Source: UMGS1601 sp964617585
GTDB taxonomy: Bacteria; Bacillota; Clostridia; Oscillospirales; Ruminococcaceae
Assembly: GCA_964617585.1 (NCBI GenBank)
Contig: CAZTXS010000004.1
Location: 1 to 64,000 of the forward strand
Direction of reading: 5' to 3'
DNA: 64,000 bases
A program made the position numbers and the translations under genes. Shown piece after piece: positions 50,762 through 59,368 of this stretch. Each line of letters begins with the position of its first letter. Within the stretch, counting starts at the first letter, position 1. The notes below the pieces were generated by a model, which had not been told where the DNA came from, did not search any database, and was given only the letters and a program-made list of their open reading frames with translations.

Positions 50762-53329
50762 TTAACCCTTTGCGTCATACCAGCTTACGCCCTCGTTCAC
50801 GTCCGCTGTCAAAGGAACGTCCAGCTTAACAGCGTTGGTCATTTCCTCGCCGAGGATTTCTTTAGCTCTTTCCTTATCTTTCTGAGACGCTTCAATAATA
50901 AGCTCGTCGTGAACCTGCAAAATCAGTCTTGCGTCAAGCCTCTCCGCCTTTAGTCTTTGATACACCTTAACCATGGCAATCTTGATAATATCCGCCGCCG
51001 CTCCCTGGATAGGAGCGTTCATTGCAGCTCTTTTCCCGAAAGCCTGAAGCGTTTTGTTAGAAGCCGTAAGCTCGGGAATATATCTTCGCCGTCCGAAAAC
51101 GGTTGTTACATATCCGCAGTTCATTCCGTCCTCGACTGTTTTATCGAGAAATTTTTTAATCCCGGGATAATGGCTGAAATAATCGTTTATATAGTCTTTA
51201 GCTTTTGCGACGGACACCCCTATGTCCTTTGAAAGCGAAAAAGCTCCGATTCCGTAAATAATCCCGAAATTAACCGCCTTAGCCGTTCTTCTCATTTCGG
51301 GAGTTACAAAGTCCTCCGGCATATCAAACACCTTAGCCGCCGTAGAGGTATGAATATCCTCGCCGTTTATAAAAGCCGCCTGCATATTTTCATCGCCGCT
51401 CACCGCCGCCATTACTCTGAGCTCAATTTGACTGTAATCGGCGTCTATAAGCACATTTCCCTCTTCCGCCCTAAAAAACTTACGCATATTTCTGCCGAGC
51501 TCTTTTCTGACGGGAATATTCTGCATATTAGGCTCGGTTGAAGATATTCTTCCCGTTCTGGTTTCGGTCTGCTTAAATACAGAGTGAACCCTGCCATCGT
51601 CACGCACGAGCTTCAAAAGACCGTCGACATAAGTCGAGCTGAGCTTTGTAAGCGTTCTGTACTCCAAAATCATTGAAACGATTGGGTGAGTATCAATAAG
51701 CGATTCCAAAACCTCGGCATTGGTTGAATAGCCGCTCTTGGTTTTTTTCTTCTTATAAGGAAGCGAAAGGTCCTCAAAAAGCACCGCTCCCAGCTGTTTG
51801 GGAGAAGAAATATTAAACTCCTTTCCTGCAAGCTCATATATATTTCTCTGAAGCGTTTCGATACTGTTTTTTAGCCCCTCGCCGAACTCCTCTACTCCGT
51901 TTTTATCCACTTTAACGCCGGCACATTCCATAGAAGCCAAAACCTCGCACAAGGGCTGTTCAACCTCGTAAAGAAGCGACTGCATTTCTTTAAGCTCGAT
52001 TTCGGCTTTAAGTCTTGAACAAAGACTTTTGAGCGAAGCAATATCAGCATACTTTCCCATATCTCGTCTGTAAGCTGCCTTATACGTGGCGCAAAGGCTT
52101 TCAACCGAATAGTCGCTCGCCTGAGATTTAAGTAGATAACCCGCCAAATCGCAGATGAAAGCTATATTAAAAAGCTCTGCGCCGCTTGAAAATGCAAACT
52201 TATAAGCCTGCTTTCCCTCAAAGCAAAGCTTTAAGTTCTTACTCTCAAAAATATTAATAATCAGCTCTGCATTGTCGGTAAAATATATTTTATCCTCATA
52301 CATTATTTCCAGATAAACGTTTTCTTCGTTTCGGAAAATAAAATAAATATCGTTTCCGGCTTTTTTGATTTGCTCTGTATAGGCTGCGGTCAGCTCTTTA
52401 ACTTCAATTTCGGGCATATCGATCTTTGGTAAGTCAAACAGCGTGGATTGACCGCCGTCCTTTTCCTCAGAAAACTTAAGACCGAGCTTTTCTAAAAGCT
52501 TGAACATCTCAAGCTCAGACAGCGTTTCAGACAGAGCTTTTAAATCGGCAGGCGCCGGTCTGTAGCTGTTTATATCCCTGCCAATAGGAGCGTCAAGAAC
52601 AATAGTCCCCAGAAATCTGCTTTCAAAAGCCTGCTCTTTTCCTGCAAGAAGCTTTGCCTTTACTCCGTTAGACAAGTCGGAATCGGCAAATTCGTCAAAA
52701 AGCCTGTCGATATTCCCGAACCTCTTTATCAGGCTTAGAGCGGTTTTTTCACCTATACCCTTTACTCCCGAAATATTGTCGCTGCTGTCCCCCATTAAAG
52801 CCTTGACGTCAATCATCTGCTCAGGAGCAACGCCGTATTCCTCCATTATCCTGTCGGGGGTATAGACCTTTGTTTCTCCTGTTGAGGCAAGACGAACCGT
52901 CACATTATCACGGATGAGCTGAAAGCTGTCCCTGTCACCTGTGAGAATAAAGCACTCGCTGCCGTCCTTTGAAAAAATATCAGACAGCGTTCCCAGAATA
53001 TCGTCAGCTTCATAGCCCTCTTGCTCTAAAACAGTCACTCCGAGTTCTTCAAGTATTTGCTTTATCATGGGCATCTGCATACCAAGCTCATCCGGCATAC
53101 CTTTTCTGTTCGCCTTATAGCTTGAAACCGCCTTGTGCCTGAAGGTAGGAGCCTTTAAATCAAACGCAGCGGCAACGCAGTCGGGCTTGACTGTTTCCAG
53201 CTCCTTGAGATAAATGTTCATAAACCCCGTTAAAGCGTTGGTGAAAAAGCCTTTTGAATTGGACAGAAGCCTTATTCCGTAAAAAGCTCTGTTCATTATG
53301 CTGTTCCCGTCAATGGCTAATAATCTCAT
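50762..53329 (-). CDS. polA: DNA polymerase I
   Basis: Repair and Okazaki-fragment polymerase, about 855 residues from ATG 53329 (GGAGG just upstream; the open frame continues to 53437 through trmN6). Its 5'-3' nuclease domain (MRLLAIDGNSIMNRAFYG, EADDILGTL, TGDRDSFQL) is intact. The middle domain is degenerate, lacking the DxE proofreading motif, as in other Firmicutes. Polymerase motifs A (DADYSQIELR), B (RRTAKAVNFGIIYG) and C (QVHDEL) are intact. One base separates it from trmN6. Confidence 0.98.
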   Translation of the reverse strand: MRLLAIDGNSIMNRAFYGIRLLSNSKGFFTNALTGFMNIYLKELETVKPDCVAAAFDLKAPTFRHKAVSSYKANRKGMPDELGMQMPMIKQILEELGVTVLEQEGYEADDILGTLSDIFSKDGSECFILTGDRDSFQLIRDNVTVRLASTGETKVYTPDRIMEEYGVAPEQMIDVKALMGDSSDNISGVKGIGEKTALSLIKRFGNIDRLFDEFADSDLSNGVKAKLLAGKEQAFESRFLGTIVLDAPIGRDINSYRPAPADLKALSETLSELEMFKLLEKLGLKFSEEKDGGQSTLFDLPKIDMPEIEVKELTAAYTEQIKKAGNDIYFIFRNEENVYLEIMYEDKIYFTDNAELIINIFESKNLKLCFEGKQAYKFAFSSGAELFNIAFICDLAGYLLKSQASDYSVESLCATYKAAYRRDMGKYADIASLKSLCSRLKAEIELKEMQSLLYEVEQPLCEVLASMECAGVKVDKNGVEEFGEGLKNSIETLQRNIYELAGKEFNISSPKQLGAVLFEDLSLPYKKKKTKSGYSTNAEVLESLIDTHPIVSMILEYRTLTKLSSTYVDGLLKLVRDDGRVHSVFKQTETRTGRISSTEPNMQNIPVRKELGRNMRKFFRAEEGNVLIDADYSQIELRVMAAVSGDENMQAAFINGEDIHTSTAAKVFDMPEDFVTPEMRRTAKAVNFGIIYGIGAFSLSKDIGVSVAKAKDYINDYFSHYPGIKKFLDKTVEDGMNCGYVTTVFGRRRYIPELTASNKTLQAFGKRAAMNAPIQGAAADIIKIAMVKVYQRLKAERLDARLILQVHDELIIEASQKDKERAKEILGEEMTNAVKLDVPLTADVNEGVSWYDAKG

Positions 53330-53330
53330 T

Positions 53331-54074
53331 TTAATCCTCCTGAGTCGTAATGCTTTTATCAATCCCGTATAAAGCCTTAAGCTCTTTTGAAAATCCCATG
53401 CCGCTGTCCGACTGAGTATATAACTGCGGCTCGACATTTAAAAACGGCTTAGAGCCTTTCTTTCCCTCAACCAGAACAAGCCACGGAGCGGTATCTTTGT
53501 TCTTTGAAACAAACCTGACCCTCTTAGGCTCTAATTTATTTTCCCTCATAGCAACCATTATATCACAAAGACGCTCAGGTCTGTTGCAAACGCATAATCT
53601 GCCGCCGAATTTTAAGTTACTGTAAGCCGCTTTACATACGTCGTCAATGGTGCAAAGCGTTTCATGACGGGCTATAACGCTTGACTGAGCGTTATTTTTA
53701 AGTCCCGCTCCGTCCGCTTTGTAGGGCGGATTGCAGGTGATAAGGTCAAGCTCCTCATCGGCTTTAAAATCCTTTATGTCGCCGAAAACAGGCAATATTT
53801 TATCATCAGCGTTTGATTTTCTTACCGAAAGACAAAGCTGGTCGTAAGCTTTTTTTTGAATCTCCAAAGCGTAGATTTTTTTAGGAGAATAGTCACGTTC
53901 AAGCAAGAGAGCGACTATACCGCTGCCCGAGCAAAAATCCGCAGCCTTGTCCTTATGCCTTGCCCGAGAAAATCCCGCAAGCAAAAAAGCGTCCGTTCCG
54001 AAACGATGTTCCGTAGAAATACAGACCGAGATTTTGTCCGATAATTTTTCATAGCTTAAATCGTTATATTCCAT
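53331..54074 (-). CDS. trmN6: tRNA1(Val) adenine-N6 methyltransferase (TrmN6/YfiC family)
   Basis: A 247-residue SAM-dependent methyltransferase that modifies a base of tRNA. It has the FGTDAFLLAGF start segment, SAM loop DFCSGSGIVALLL and the N6-methyltransferase motif NPPYK. The motifs fit the YfiC family; other rRNA or tRNA targets are possible. It is followed at once by polA. Confidence 0.88.
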   Translation of the reverse strand: MEYNDLSYEKLSDKISVCISTEHRFGTDAFLLAGFSRARHKDKAADFCSGSGIVALLLERDYSPKKIYALEIQKKAYDQLCLSVRKSNADDKILPVFGDIKDFKADEELDLITCNPPYKADGAGLKNNAQSSVIARHETLCTIDDVCKAAYSNLKFGGRLCVCNRPERLCDIMVAMRENKLEPKRVRFVSKNKDTAPWLVLVEGKKGSKPFLNVEPQLYTQSDSGMGFSKELKALYGIDKSITTQED

Positions 54075-54079
54075 TACTT

Positions 54080-55072
54080 CTAAAAATCACCCTGTTCTCT
54101 TGCAGCTTTTATTATCCTGCCGCAAAATTTCAGAAACTCGTCATAAGTTGAAAGACCTCCGCAGGCGTTTCTAAGCTTTGCGGCATTTTTTATTCCTTTT
54201 ATATACCAAGCGATGTTTTTTCTGGCTTCCTTCATTCCCTGAAGCTCGCCCTTAAAGCTGATTATCATTGAAACGTGACGCTTCATGACCTCAATGCGTT
54301 CTTCAATGGACGGCTCGGAAATCGTTTCTCCCCCGGTCAGATAGCTCTCTATTTCTTTAAAAACCCAAGGTCTGCCGTAGCTTCCCCTGCCCAGCATAAC
54401 AAGATCGCACCCTGTTGTTTTATACATAGCTTCAGCGTCTGCTCCGCATTTTATATCTCCGTTGCCTATTACGGGAACCGAAACCGCTTCTTTCACCTTT
54501 TTTATCACATTCCAATCGGCGTGACCTGAATACATCTGCATTTTAGTCCTTGCGTGAACCGCTATTGCGCTTATCCCGGATTCCTCAAGTCTTTTAGCAA
54601 GCTCGGGAGCGTTAATGCTTTCATCGTCCCAGCCGGAACGGATTTTCACAGTAACCGGACAATTTGCAGCTTTAACAACGGCTTTTGCAATACTTTCCGC
54701 TGTTTTCGGTGATTTCATCAGAGCCGAACCGCTTCCGTTACCTGCGATTTTAGGAACAGGACAACCCATGTTTATATCTATTATATCCGGCTTGAAGCCG
54801 TTTAGAATTTCCGCCGCCCGAGCCATATAAACAGGGTCCTCTCCGAAAAGCTGAATAGCGTACGGACGTTCCCTGCCGTCAATTTTGCAAAGCTCTCCTG
54901 TCTTTCTGTCAGAAAAGCAAAGTCCCTTTGAAGAAATCATCTCGCTTACCGAATATGACGCTCCGTACTCCTTGCACATAAGCCTGTAAGCCCTGTCAGC
55001 AACAGACGCCATAGGTGCTAAAGCGGCGGTCTTTCTAATTTTTACATTACCTATATTTATACTTTCAGTCAA
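54080..55072 (-). CDS. dusB: tRNA-dihydrouridine synthase (DusB family)
   Basis: A 330-residue FMN-dependent TIM-barrel enzyme that reduces uridines in tRNA. Motifs include LAPMASVADRAYR, DINMGCPVPK with the catalytic Cys in the NMGCP loop, VKIRSGWDD, HARTKMQMYSGHADW and GNGDI. The start is TTG 55072 with AGGAG eight bases upstream. Five bases separate it from trmN6. Confidence 0.93.
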   Translation of the reverse strand: MTESINIGNVKIRKTAALAPMASVADRAYRLMCKEYGASYSVSEMISSKGLCFSDRKTGELCKIDGRERPYAIQLFGEDPVYMARAAEILNGFKPDIIDINMGCPVPKIAGNGSGSALMKSPKTAESIAKAVVKAANCPVTVKIRSGWDDESINAPELAKRLEESGISAIAVHARTKMQMYSGHADWNVIKKVKEAVSVPVIGNGDIKCGADAEAMYKTTGCDLVMLGRGSYGRPWVFKEIESYLTGGETISEPSIEERIEVMKRHVSMIISFKGELQGMKEARKNIAWYIKGIKNAAKLRNACGGLSTYDEFLKFCGRIIKAAREQGDF

Positions 55073-55089
55073 CAGTCGCTCTCCTAAAA

Positions 55090-55211
55090 TTTAATAAGGG
55101 CTTGCCCGTCATTCAACGTAGCAAGGGTCGGTCAGTAGGGAATTGTATCCCGCTACTGACCGGATAATGGAACCCGCCGCCTACAGAGGCGGGGGACATC
55201 TTGCCTAAGTT
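55090..55211 (+). repeat. structured 137-bp repeat, copy D (lacks the first hairpin)
   Basis: Shorter copy (122 bp) between the LUD gene and dusB. The first stem-loop GGTCGGC/GCCGACC is deleted and the element goes from GGGTCGGTCAG directly into the second stem, which reads GGTCAGTA/TACTGACC; the third stem is CCGCCT/AGGCGG. Confidence 0.88.
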
Positions 55212-55218
55212 ATAAGAT

Positions 55219-55881
55219 TTAATAACCAAGCTCTTCGCCTACTAATATAACTTTAATTCTTCCCTTATGACGCTGTTTTGCAGAAATAAGATAATTGCAG
55301 CAAATACGCTTGTCACTGTCACAGCCTGCCGTCATATTCGTTCCATTTCCTTGTGAAATCGAAATGCACTCTCCGCATTTACAGCAATATGTGTCTAACC
55401 CTAAACGCACCGTGTTTTTAGGCGCTGCAATAGTCTTAACTCTAAGTATTGCTTCGTCAAGGCTTTTAACTATCTTATTATATCCGACAACCATTATAAC
55501 ACTTTTCGGTCCGAAAGCAATCATCGAAACTCTGTTTGAATTTCCGTCAACATTGTATAAAACTCCGTCTTCGGTCAGTGCATTGCTTGAACACAAAAAT
55601 GTATCGCAGCCGTATGATTCCTCATACAGCTTATGAACCTCATCAGATGTTTTTCCCTTTGAACGGTCAATATATTTGTATCTTCCGCTTGTTAAAAGCT
55701 CGGTTATTCCACATTCTTTGAGCGACTCGGAACCGCCTGAAGCCACGCTCATTCCTTCTTTAAGCAAAGAAACAACAATATTCTTCGCTTCTTTTTTGTT
55801 CTCCGCTATAAAAGCCTCCATATTATTCTTTCTCAGATTTTCAGCTGTCTTTTCAAGCTGAATTTTTAATTCCTTGTCCAT
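55219..55881 (-). CDS. LUD-domain protein (lactate utilization C / DUF162 family)
   Basis: A 220-residue protein with an N-terminal alpha-helical part and a LUD fold (VASGGSESLKECGI, FLCSSNALTEDG, IAFGPKSVIMVVGYNKI). It has a Cys-rich segment (YCCKCGEC, then GC and ICC). The family includes LutC-like proteins of lactate oxidation, but stand-alone Clostridial members are often uncharacterised. AGGAGG precedes the ATG; ten bases separate it from recG. Confidence 0.8.
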   Translation of the reverse strand: MDKELKIQLEKTAENLRKNNMEAFIAENKKEAKNIVVSLLKEGMSVASGGSESLKECGITELLTSGRYKYIDRSKGKTSDEVHKLYEESYGCDTFLCSSNALTEDGVLYNVDGNSNRVSMIAFGPKSVIMVVGYNKIVKSLDEAILRVKTIAAPKNTVRLGLDTYCCKCGECISISQGNGTNMTAGCDSDKRICCNYLISAKQRHKGRIKVILVGEELGY

Positions 55882-55891
55882 TATAATCCTC

Positions 55892-57928
55892 CTAATTCAA
55901 GTCTATATTTCTGCTAAACAGCTTATCAACAAGCTCCGCTAAGCGTTTGTTTTCCGGCTTTGAAAGATCGGGATCACGGCTTATTATAAGCCTTGCTTCC
56001 TCCTGCGCCTGCTTTAGAATTTCAGTGTCCTCCGCCATATCTGCAATTTTAAGCGCCGGAAGCCCGTGCTGACGGCTTCCGAAAAAATCTCCCGGTCCTC
56101 GAAGCTTTAAATCCTCCTCCGAGATTTTAAACCCGTCGGAAATCTTCGACATTATTTTGAGCCTTTTGACGCATTCCTCGGTCGGGTTATCGGTTATCAG
56201 AATACAGTACGATTTTTCGCTTCCTCTGCCAACCCGTCCTCTTAGCTGATGAAGCTGAGAAAGCCCGAAACGTTCTGCGTTTTCTATAACCATGACGGCG
56301 GCGTTCGGCACGTCTACGCCCACCTCTATAACGGTAGTTGAAACGAGTATATCAATGTTCCCTTTTTTAAATTCGCCCATTACGGCGTCCTTTTGATTCG
56401 GCTTCAGCCTTCCGTGCAAAAGCCCTATATTATAACCCTTGAAATAAGTCTTTGATATCTTGTCAGCATATTTACGTACAGAATTGAGCTCCAAATCATT
56501 TTCTTCTATCATAGGACAGACTATATACGCCTGTCTGCCCTCGTTTAGCCTGTCCTTAACAAATCCGAACGCTCTCTGCCTCGCCTTGCCCGTTACCGCA
56601 TAGGTGTCGATCGGCTTTCTGCCTTTCGGGAATTCATTTATTACCGAAATATCAAGATCGCCGTAAATCATAAGCGCAAGCGTTCTGGGAATAGGCGTAG
56701 CCGACATAACAAGACAGTGAGGATTGTTACCCTTTCCCGAAAGGTCAGCTCTTTGTTCAACTCCGAACCTGTGTTGCTCGTCGGTTATGACAAGCCCTAA
56801 ATTGCAAAACTCAGTGGACTCCTGAACAAGCGCATGAGTTCCGACAATCACCGAGAACTCTCCCGATTTAATCTTGTCCTTTACCTCACGCTTTTCTTTT
56901 GCCTTAAGAGAACCGGTAAGCAAACAAAGCTTAACTCCAAAAGGCGACAGAAATTCTGACAAGGTGTCATAATGTTGATTTGCCAGTATCTCGGTAGGCG
57001 CCATAAGAGCCGTCTGAAAGCCGTTTTTAAAGGCGAAAAACGCACATCCCGCCGCAACGGCGGTCTTACCCGAGCCTACGTCTCCCTGAATAAGTCTGTT
57101 CATAGGCGAACCCTTCTGCATATCGGATATACAGTCGTTAACGGCGTTCAGCTGAGCGTTGGTAAGTTCGAACGGCAAGCCCTTATAAAACTCATCAACA
57201 GAAATATTTTTCATACGGCAGCCTGTTTTGCCTCTGTTTCTGCCTTTAAGCTTCAGCATTCCCAAGCCTAAAGTTAGAAACTCATCAAACACAAGCCTGT
57301 TCTTTGCAATGGAAAGGCTCATAAAATCCCTGGGAAAATGTATATTTTCCAGAGCGAAGTTTAAAGAGCAAAGTCCTCTTCTCGAAGCGATTTCCTTTGG
57401 TATAGTTTCATAAATTTCGCCGTCTAAATACTTCATGGCATTTTGCACCGTGGTTCTGACCAGAGCTTGCGTCAAGCCGTCGGTCAGCGGATAAACCGGC
57501 TGAATTTTATTGGGAATTTCAGCGTCCAAAATTATCGGAGATGAGATTTCCTTTCTCACCAGATTGCCCGTTACCTTTCCGTAAAGGAGATATTCATTCC
57601 CCTCGGACAGGCGGTTGAAAGCAAACTCGCTGTTATAAATAACGGCTGTAATGTCGCTTTCGTCATCGGTAAGCACAGCTTTGTATATGGTCATGCCCTT
57701 TCTTATTCTTGCCGCCGAAAGCTTTTTAACCACCCTGGCTTTTATTATATTGTTCTCATTAAGAACGGCGTCCTGAATAGAAACGGGAGCTGTAAAATCC
57801 ATATAAGAACGGGGATAGTTACAAAGAAGATCCGCAACGGTTGATACGCCCAGTTTTTTATAAAGCTCTGCCCTTTTAGGACCTACCCCTTTAAGGTATG
57901 TAATATCGCTGTCAAGCTTCGTTTGCAA
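55892..57928 (-). CDS. recG: ATP-dependent DNA helicase RecG
   Basis: Branch-migration helicase of 678 residues for stalled forks and recombination. An N-terminal wedge/OB domain (about 1-250), Walker A GDVGSGKT, DEQH box (ITDEQHRFG), motif III SATPIPRT and motif VI (QLRGRVGRG) are present. The start is TTG 57928 behind GGTGA. It is the first gene of the long minus-strand run ending at gatD. Confidence 0.98.
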   Translation of the reverse strand: MQTKLDSDITYLKGVGPKRAELYKKLGVSTVADLLCNYPRSYMDFTAPVSIQDAVLNENNIIKARVVKKLSAARIRKGMTIYKAVLTDDESDITAVIYNSEFAFNRLSEGNEYLLYGKVTGNLVRKEISSPIILDAEIPNKIQPVYPLTDGLTQALVRTTVQNAMKYLDGEIYETIPKEIASRRGLCSLNFALENIHFPRDFMSLSIAKNRLVFDEFLTLGLGMLKLKGRNRGKTGCRMKNISVDEFYKGLPFELTNAQLNAVNDCISDMQKGSPMNRLIQGDVGSGKTAVAAGCAFFAFKNGFQTALMAPTEILANQHYDTLSEFLSPFGVKLCLLTGSLKAKEKREVKDKIKSGEFSVIVGTHALVQESTEFCNLGLVITDEQHRFGVEQRADLSGKGNNPHCLVMSATPIPRTLALMIYGDLDISVINEFPKGRKPIDTYAVTGKARQRAFGFVKDRLNEGRQAYIVCPMIEENDLELNSVRKYADKISKTYFKGYNIGLLHGRLKPNQKDAVMGEFKKGNIDILVSTTVIEVGVDVPNAAVMVIENAERFGLSQLHQLRGRVGRGSEKSYCILITDNPTEECVKRLKIMSKISDGFKISEEDLKLRGPGDFFGSRQHGLPALKIADMAEDTEILKQAQEEARLIISRDPDLSKPENKRLAELVDKLFSRNIDLN

Positions 57929-58032
57929 AATTTCTTCACCGCCCCGCCGTACTTGGAAGTATACATATATAATTTTATCACATTTTTATAAAAAATAATA
58001 GCCTTTTTCTTAAAAATATGTTATACTGGCAA
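57929..58032. other. promoter region shared by recG and the candidate RNA
   Basis: AT-rich spacer. Minus-strand TATAAT-like sequences near 57970-58000 could serve recG; a plus-strand extended -10 (TGTTATACT, 58018-58026) is seen. No open frame with a ribosome-binding site is present. Confidence 0.45.
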
Positions 58033-58144
58033 CGTGGCAGCGTGACGCTGCATTCGATCCGCCTTTGGAAAGTTTGTCAAATGTTAGAGTTTGAATAACG
58101 GCAGACCGGCAAAAGCACAACGAAAAAGCAGGCGTCTTATTTTT
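58033..58144 (+). ncRNA. candidate small structured RNA
   Basis: Behind the extended -10 TGTTATACT a ~110-base stretch with no open frame begins with hairpin GCAGCG-TGA-CGCTGC (58036-58050). The right part of that arm (GACGCTGC, 58043-58050) can alternatively pair with GCAGGCGTC (58127-58135), one bulge, which is followed by TTATTTTTTG: this would make a closing helix plus U-run, as expected of a terminated small RNA. I do not recognise the family. Confidence 0.4.
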
Positions 58145-58192
58145 TGTTGATTAAAAGCCTGACGTTTATCAAGGTGAAAATATTCAACAAAT

Positions 58193-58329
58193 TTCAATAA
58201 GGGCTTGCCCGTCATTCAACGTGGCAAGGGTCGGCTTTGCCGACCGGCCGTTCAGTAAGGGATTGTATCCCGCTGCTGAACGGGTAATGGAACCCGCCGC
58301 CTATAGCGGCGGGGGACATCTTGCCTAAG
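58193..58329 (+). repeat. structured 137-bp repeat, copy E
   Basis: Full copy. Hairpins: GGTCGGC/GCCGACC (58229-58245); GTTCAG...CTGAAC (58250-58281) with inner GGGAT/ATCCC; CGGGT/ACCCG (58281-58296); CCGCCGC/GCGGCGG (58294-58312). Internal GGCAAG (58223) can pair with CTTGCC on its left (58204) or right (58320). Identical to copy F. Confidence 0.93.
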
Positions 58330-58466
58330 TTCAATAAGGGCTTGCCCGTCATTCAACGTGGCAAGGGTCGGCTTTGCCGACCGGCCGTTCAGTAAGGGAT
58401 TGTATCCCGCTGCTGAACGGGTAATGGAACCCGCCGCCTATAGCGGCGGGGGACATCTTGCCTAAG
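58330..58466 (+). repeat. structured 137-bp repeat, copy F (tandem, identical to copy E)
   Basis: Second unit of a perfect direct duplication with copy E, with no spacer. It ends about 35 bases before the rsmI start codon and lies in the rsmI leader. Confidence 0.93.
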
Positions 58467-58500
58467 TTATAATAGACAGCAGAAAAAAAGGAGAAAAATA

Positions 58501-59328
58501 ATGCCGGGTATACTTTATGTTGTCGGAACTCCGATAGGAAATCTTTCAGATATGACTAAAAGAGCTGTTGAAACGCTCGAAAAAGTTGATTTTATATGCG
58601 CCGAGGACACAAGAGTTACGGCGAAGCTTTTAAATTATTTTGAAATAAAAAAACCTCTTATCAGCTATCACGAGCATAATGCAAAACAAAGCGGAAAAAA
58701 TATTATTGGCAAATTAAAATCAGGCGAAAGCTGCGCCGTTGTAACCGACGCCGGAATGCCTTGTATTTCAGATCCGGGCGAGGATTTAGTAAAGCTTTGT
58801 GCGGAAAACGGCATTGAAACAATTGTAGTTCCTCTTGCCTGCGCCGCAGTTTCCGCATTGGCAATAAGCGGTCTTTCGACCTCAAGATTTACCTTTGAGG
58901 GTTTTTTGTCGACCACTAAAAAACAGCGTCTTGAACATCTCAGCAGTCTTGTAAACGAAACGAGAACAATGATATTCTATGAAGCTCCGCACAAGCTAAT
59001 ATATACCCTCAAGGATATGCTTGAATTTTTCGGCGACAGGAAAATTTCGCTGTGCAGAGAGCTTACAAAAATTCACGAAGAAGTAATAAGAACCACCCTG
59101 TCAGGCGCTGTGGAAAAATACAGCGAGATTTCTCCTAAGGGCGAATTTGTTTTGATAATCGAGGGCAAACCGAAAGAGCAAGAAATTTGTGAACGCATTG
59201 AGGACGCCGTTTCGCAGGTGCAGGATTTGATCGACAAGGGAATAAGAGCCGCTGACGCCTGCAAGCAGATTGCAAAGATAACAAGGTTTTCTAAAAGCGA
59301 GTTATACTCTGAGATACTCAGTAATTAA
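58501..59328 (+). CDS. rsmI: 16S rRNA (cytidine1402-2'-O)-methyltransferase RsmI
   Basis: A 275-residue SAM-dependent methyltransferase of the tetrapyrrole-methylase fold that 2'-O-methylates C1402 in the ribosomal P site. Motifs include LYVVGTPIGNLSDMT, CAEDTRVT, DAGMPCISDPG and SRFTFEGFL. The usual PGP-type loop before the CAA segment reads VVPLACAA here, so two usually conserved positions are changed. AAGGAG lies eight bases before the ATG. Confidence 0.96.
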   Translation: MPGILYVVGTPIGNLSDMTKRAVETLEKVDFICAEDTRVTAKLLNYFEIKKPLISYHEHNAKQSGKNIIGKLKSGESCAVVTDAGMPCISDPGEDLVKLCAENGIETIVVPLACAAVSALAISGLSTSRFTFEGFLSTTKKQRLEHLSSLVNETRTMIFYEAPHKLIYTLKDMLEFFGDRKISLCRELTKIHEEVIRTTLSGAVEKYSEISPKGEFVLIIEGKPKEQEICERIEDAVSQVQDLIDKGIRAADACKQIAKITRFSKSELYSEILSN

Positions 59329-59368
59329 ATATGGAAGGAGAACGCTCTTAAACGAGCTTAGCAATATT

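Noticed and set aside
58033..58144. Signal recognition particle RNA or tmRNA
   Set aside because: The conserved SRP tetraloop region and the tmRNA tRNA-like ends are not present.
58193..58466. CRISPR-like array or insertion sequence
   Set aside because: The units are 137 bases long with no spacer, and there is no transposase frame within or next to any copy.
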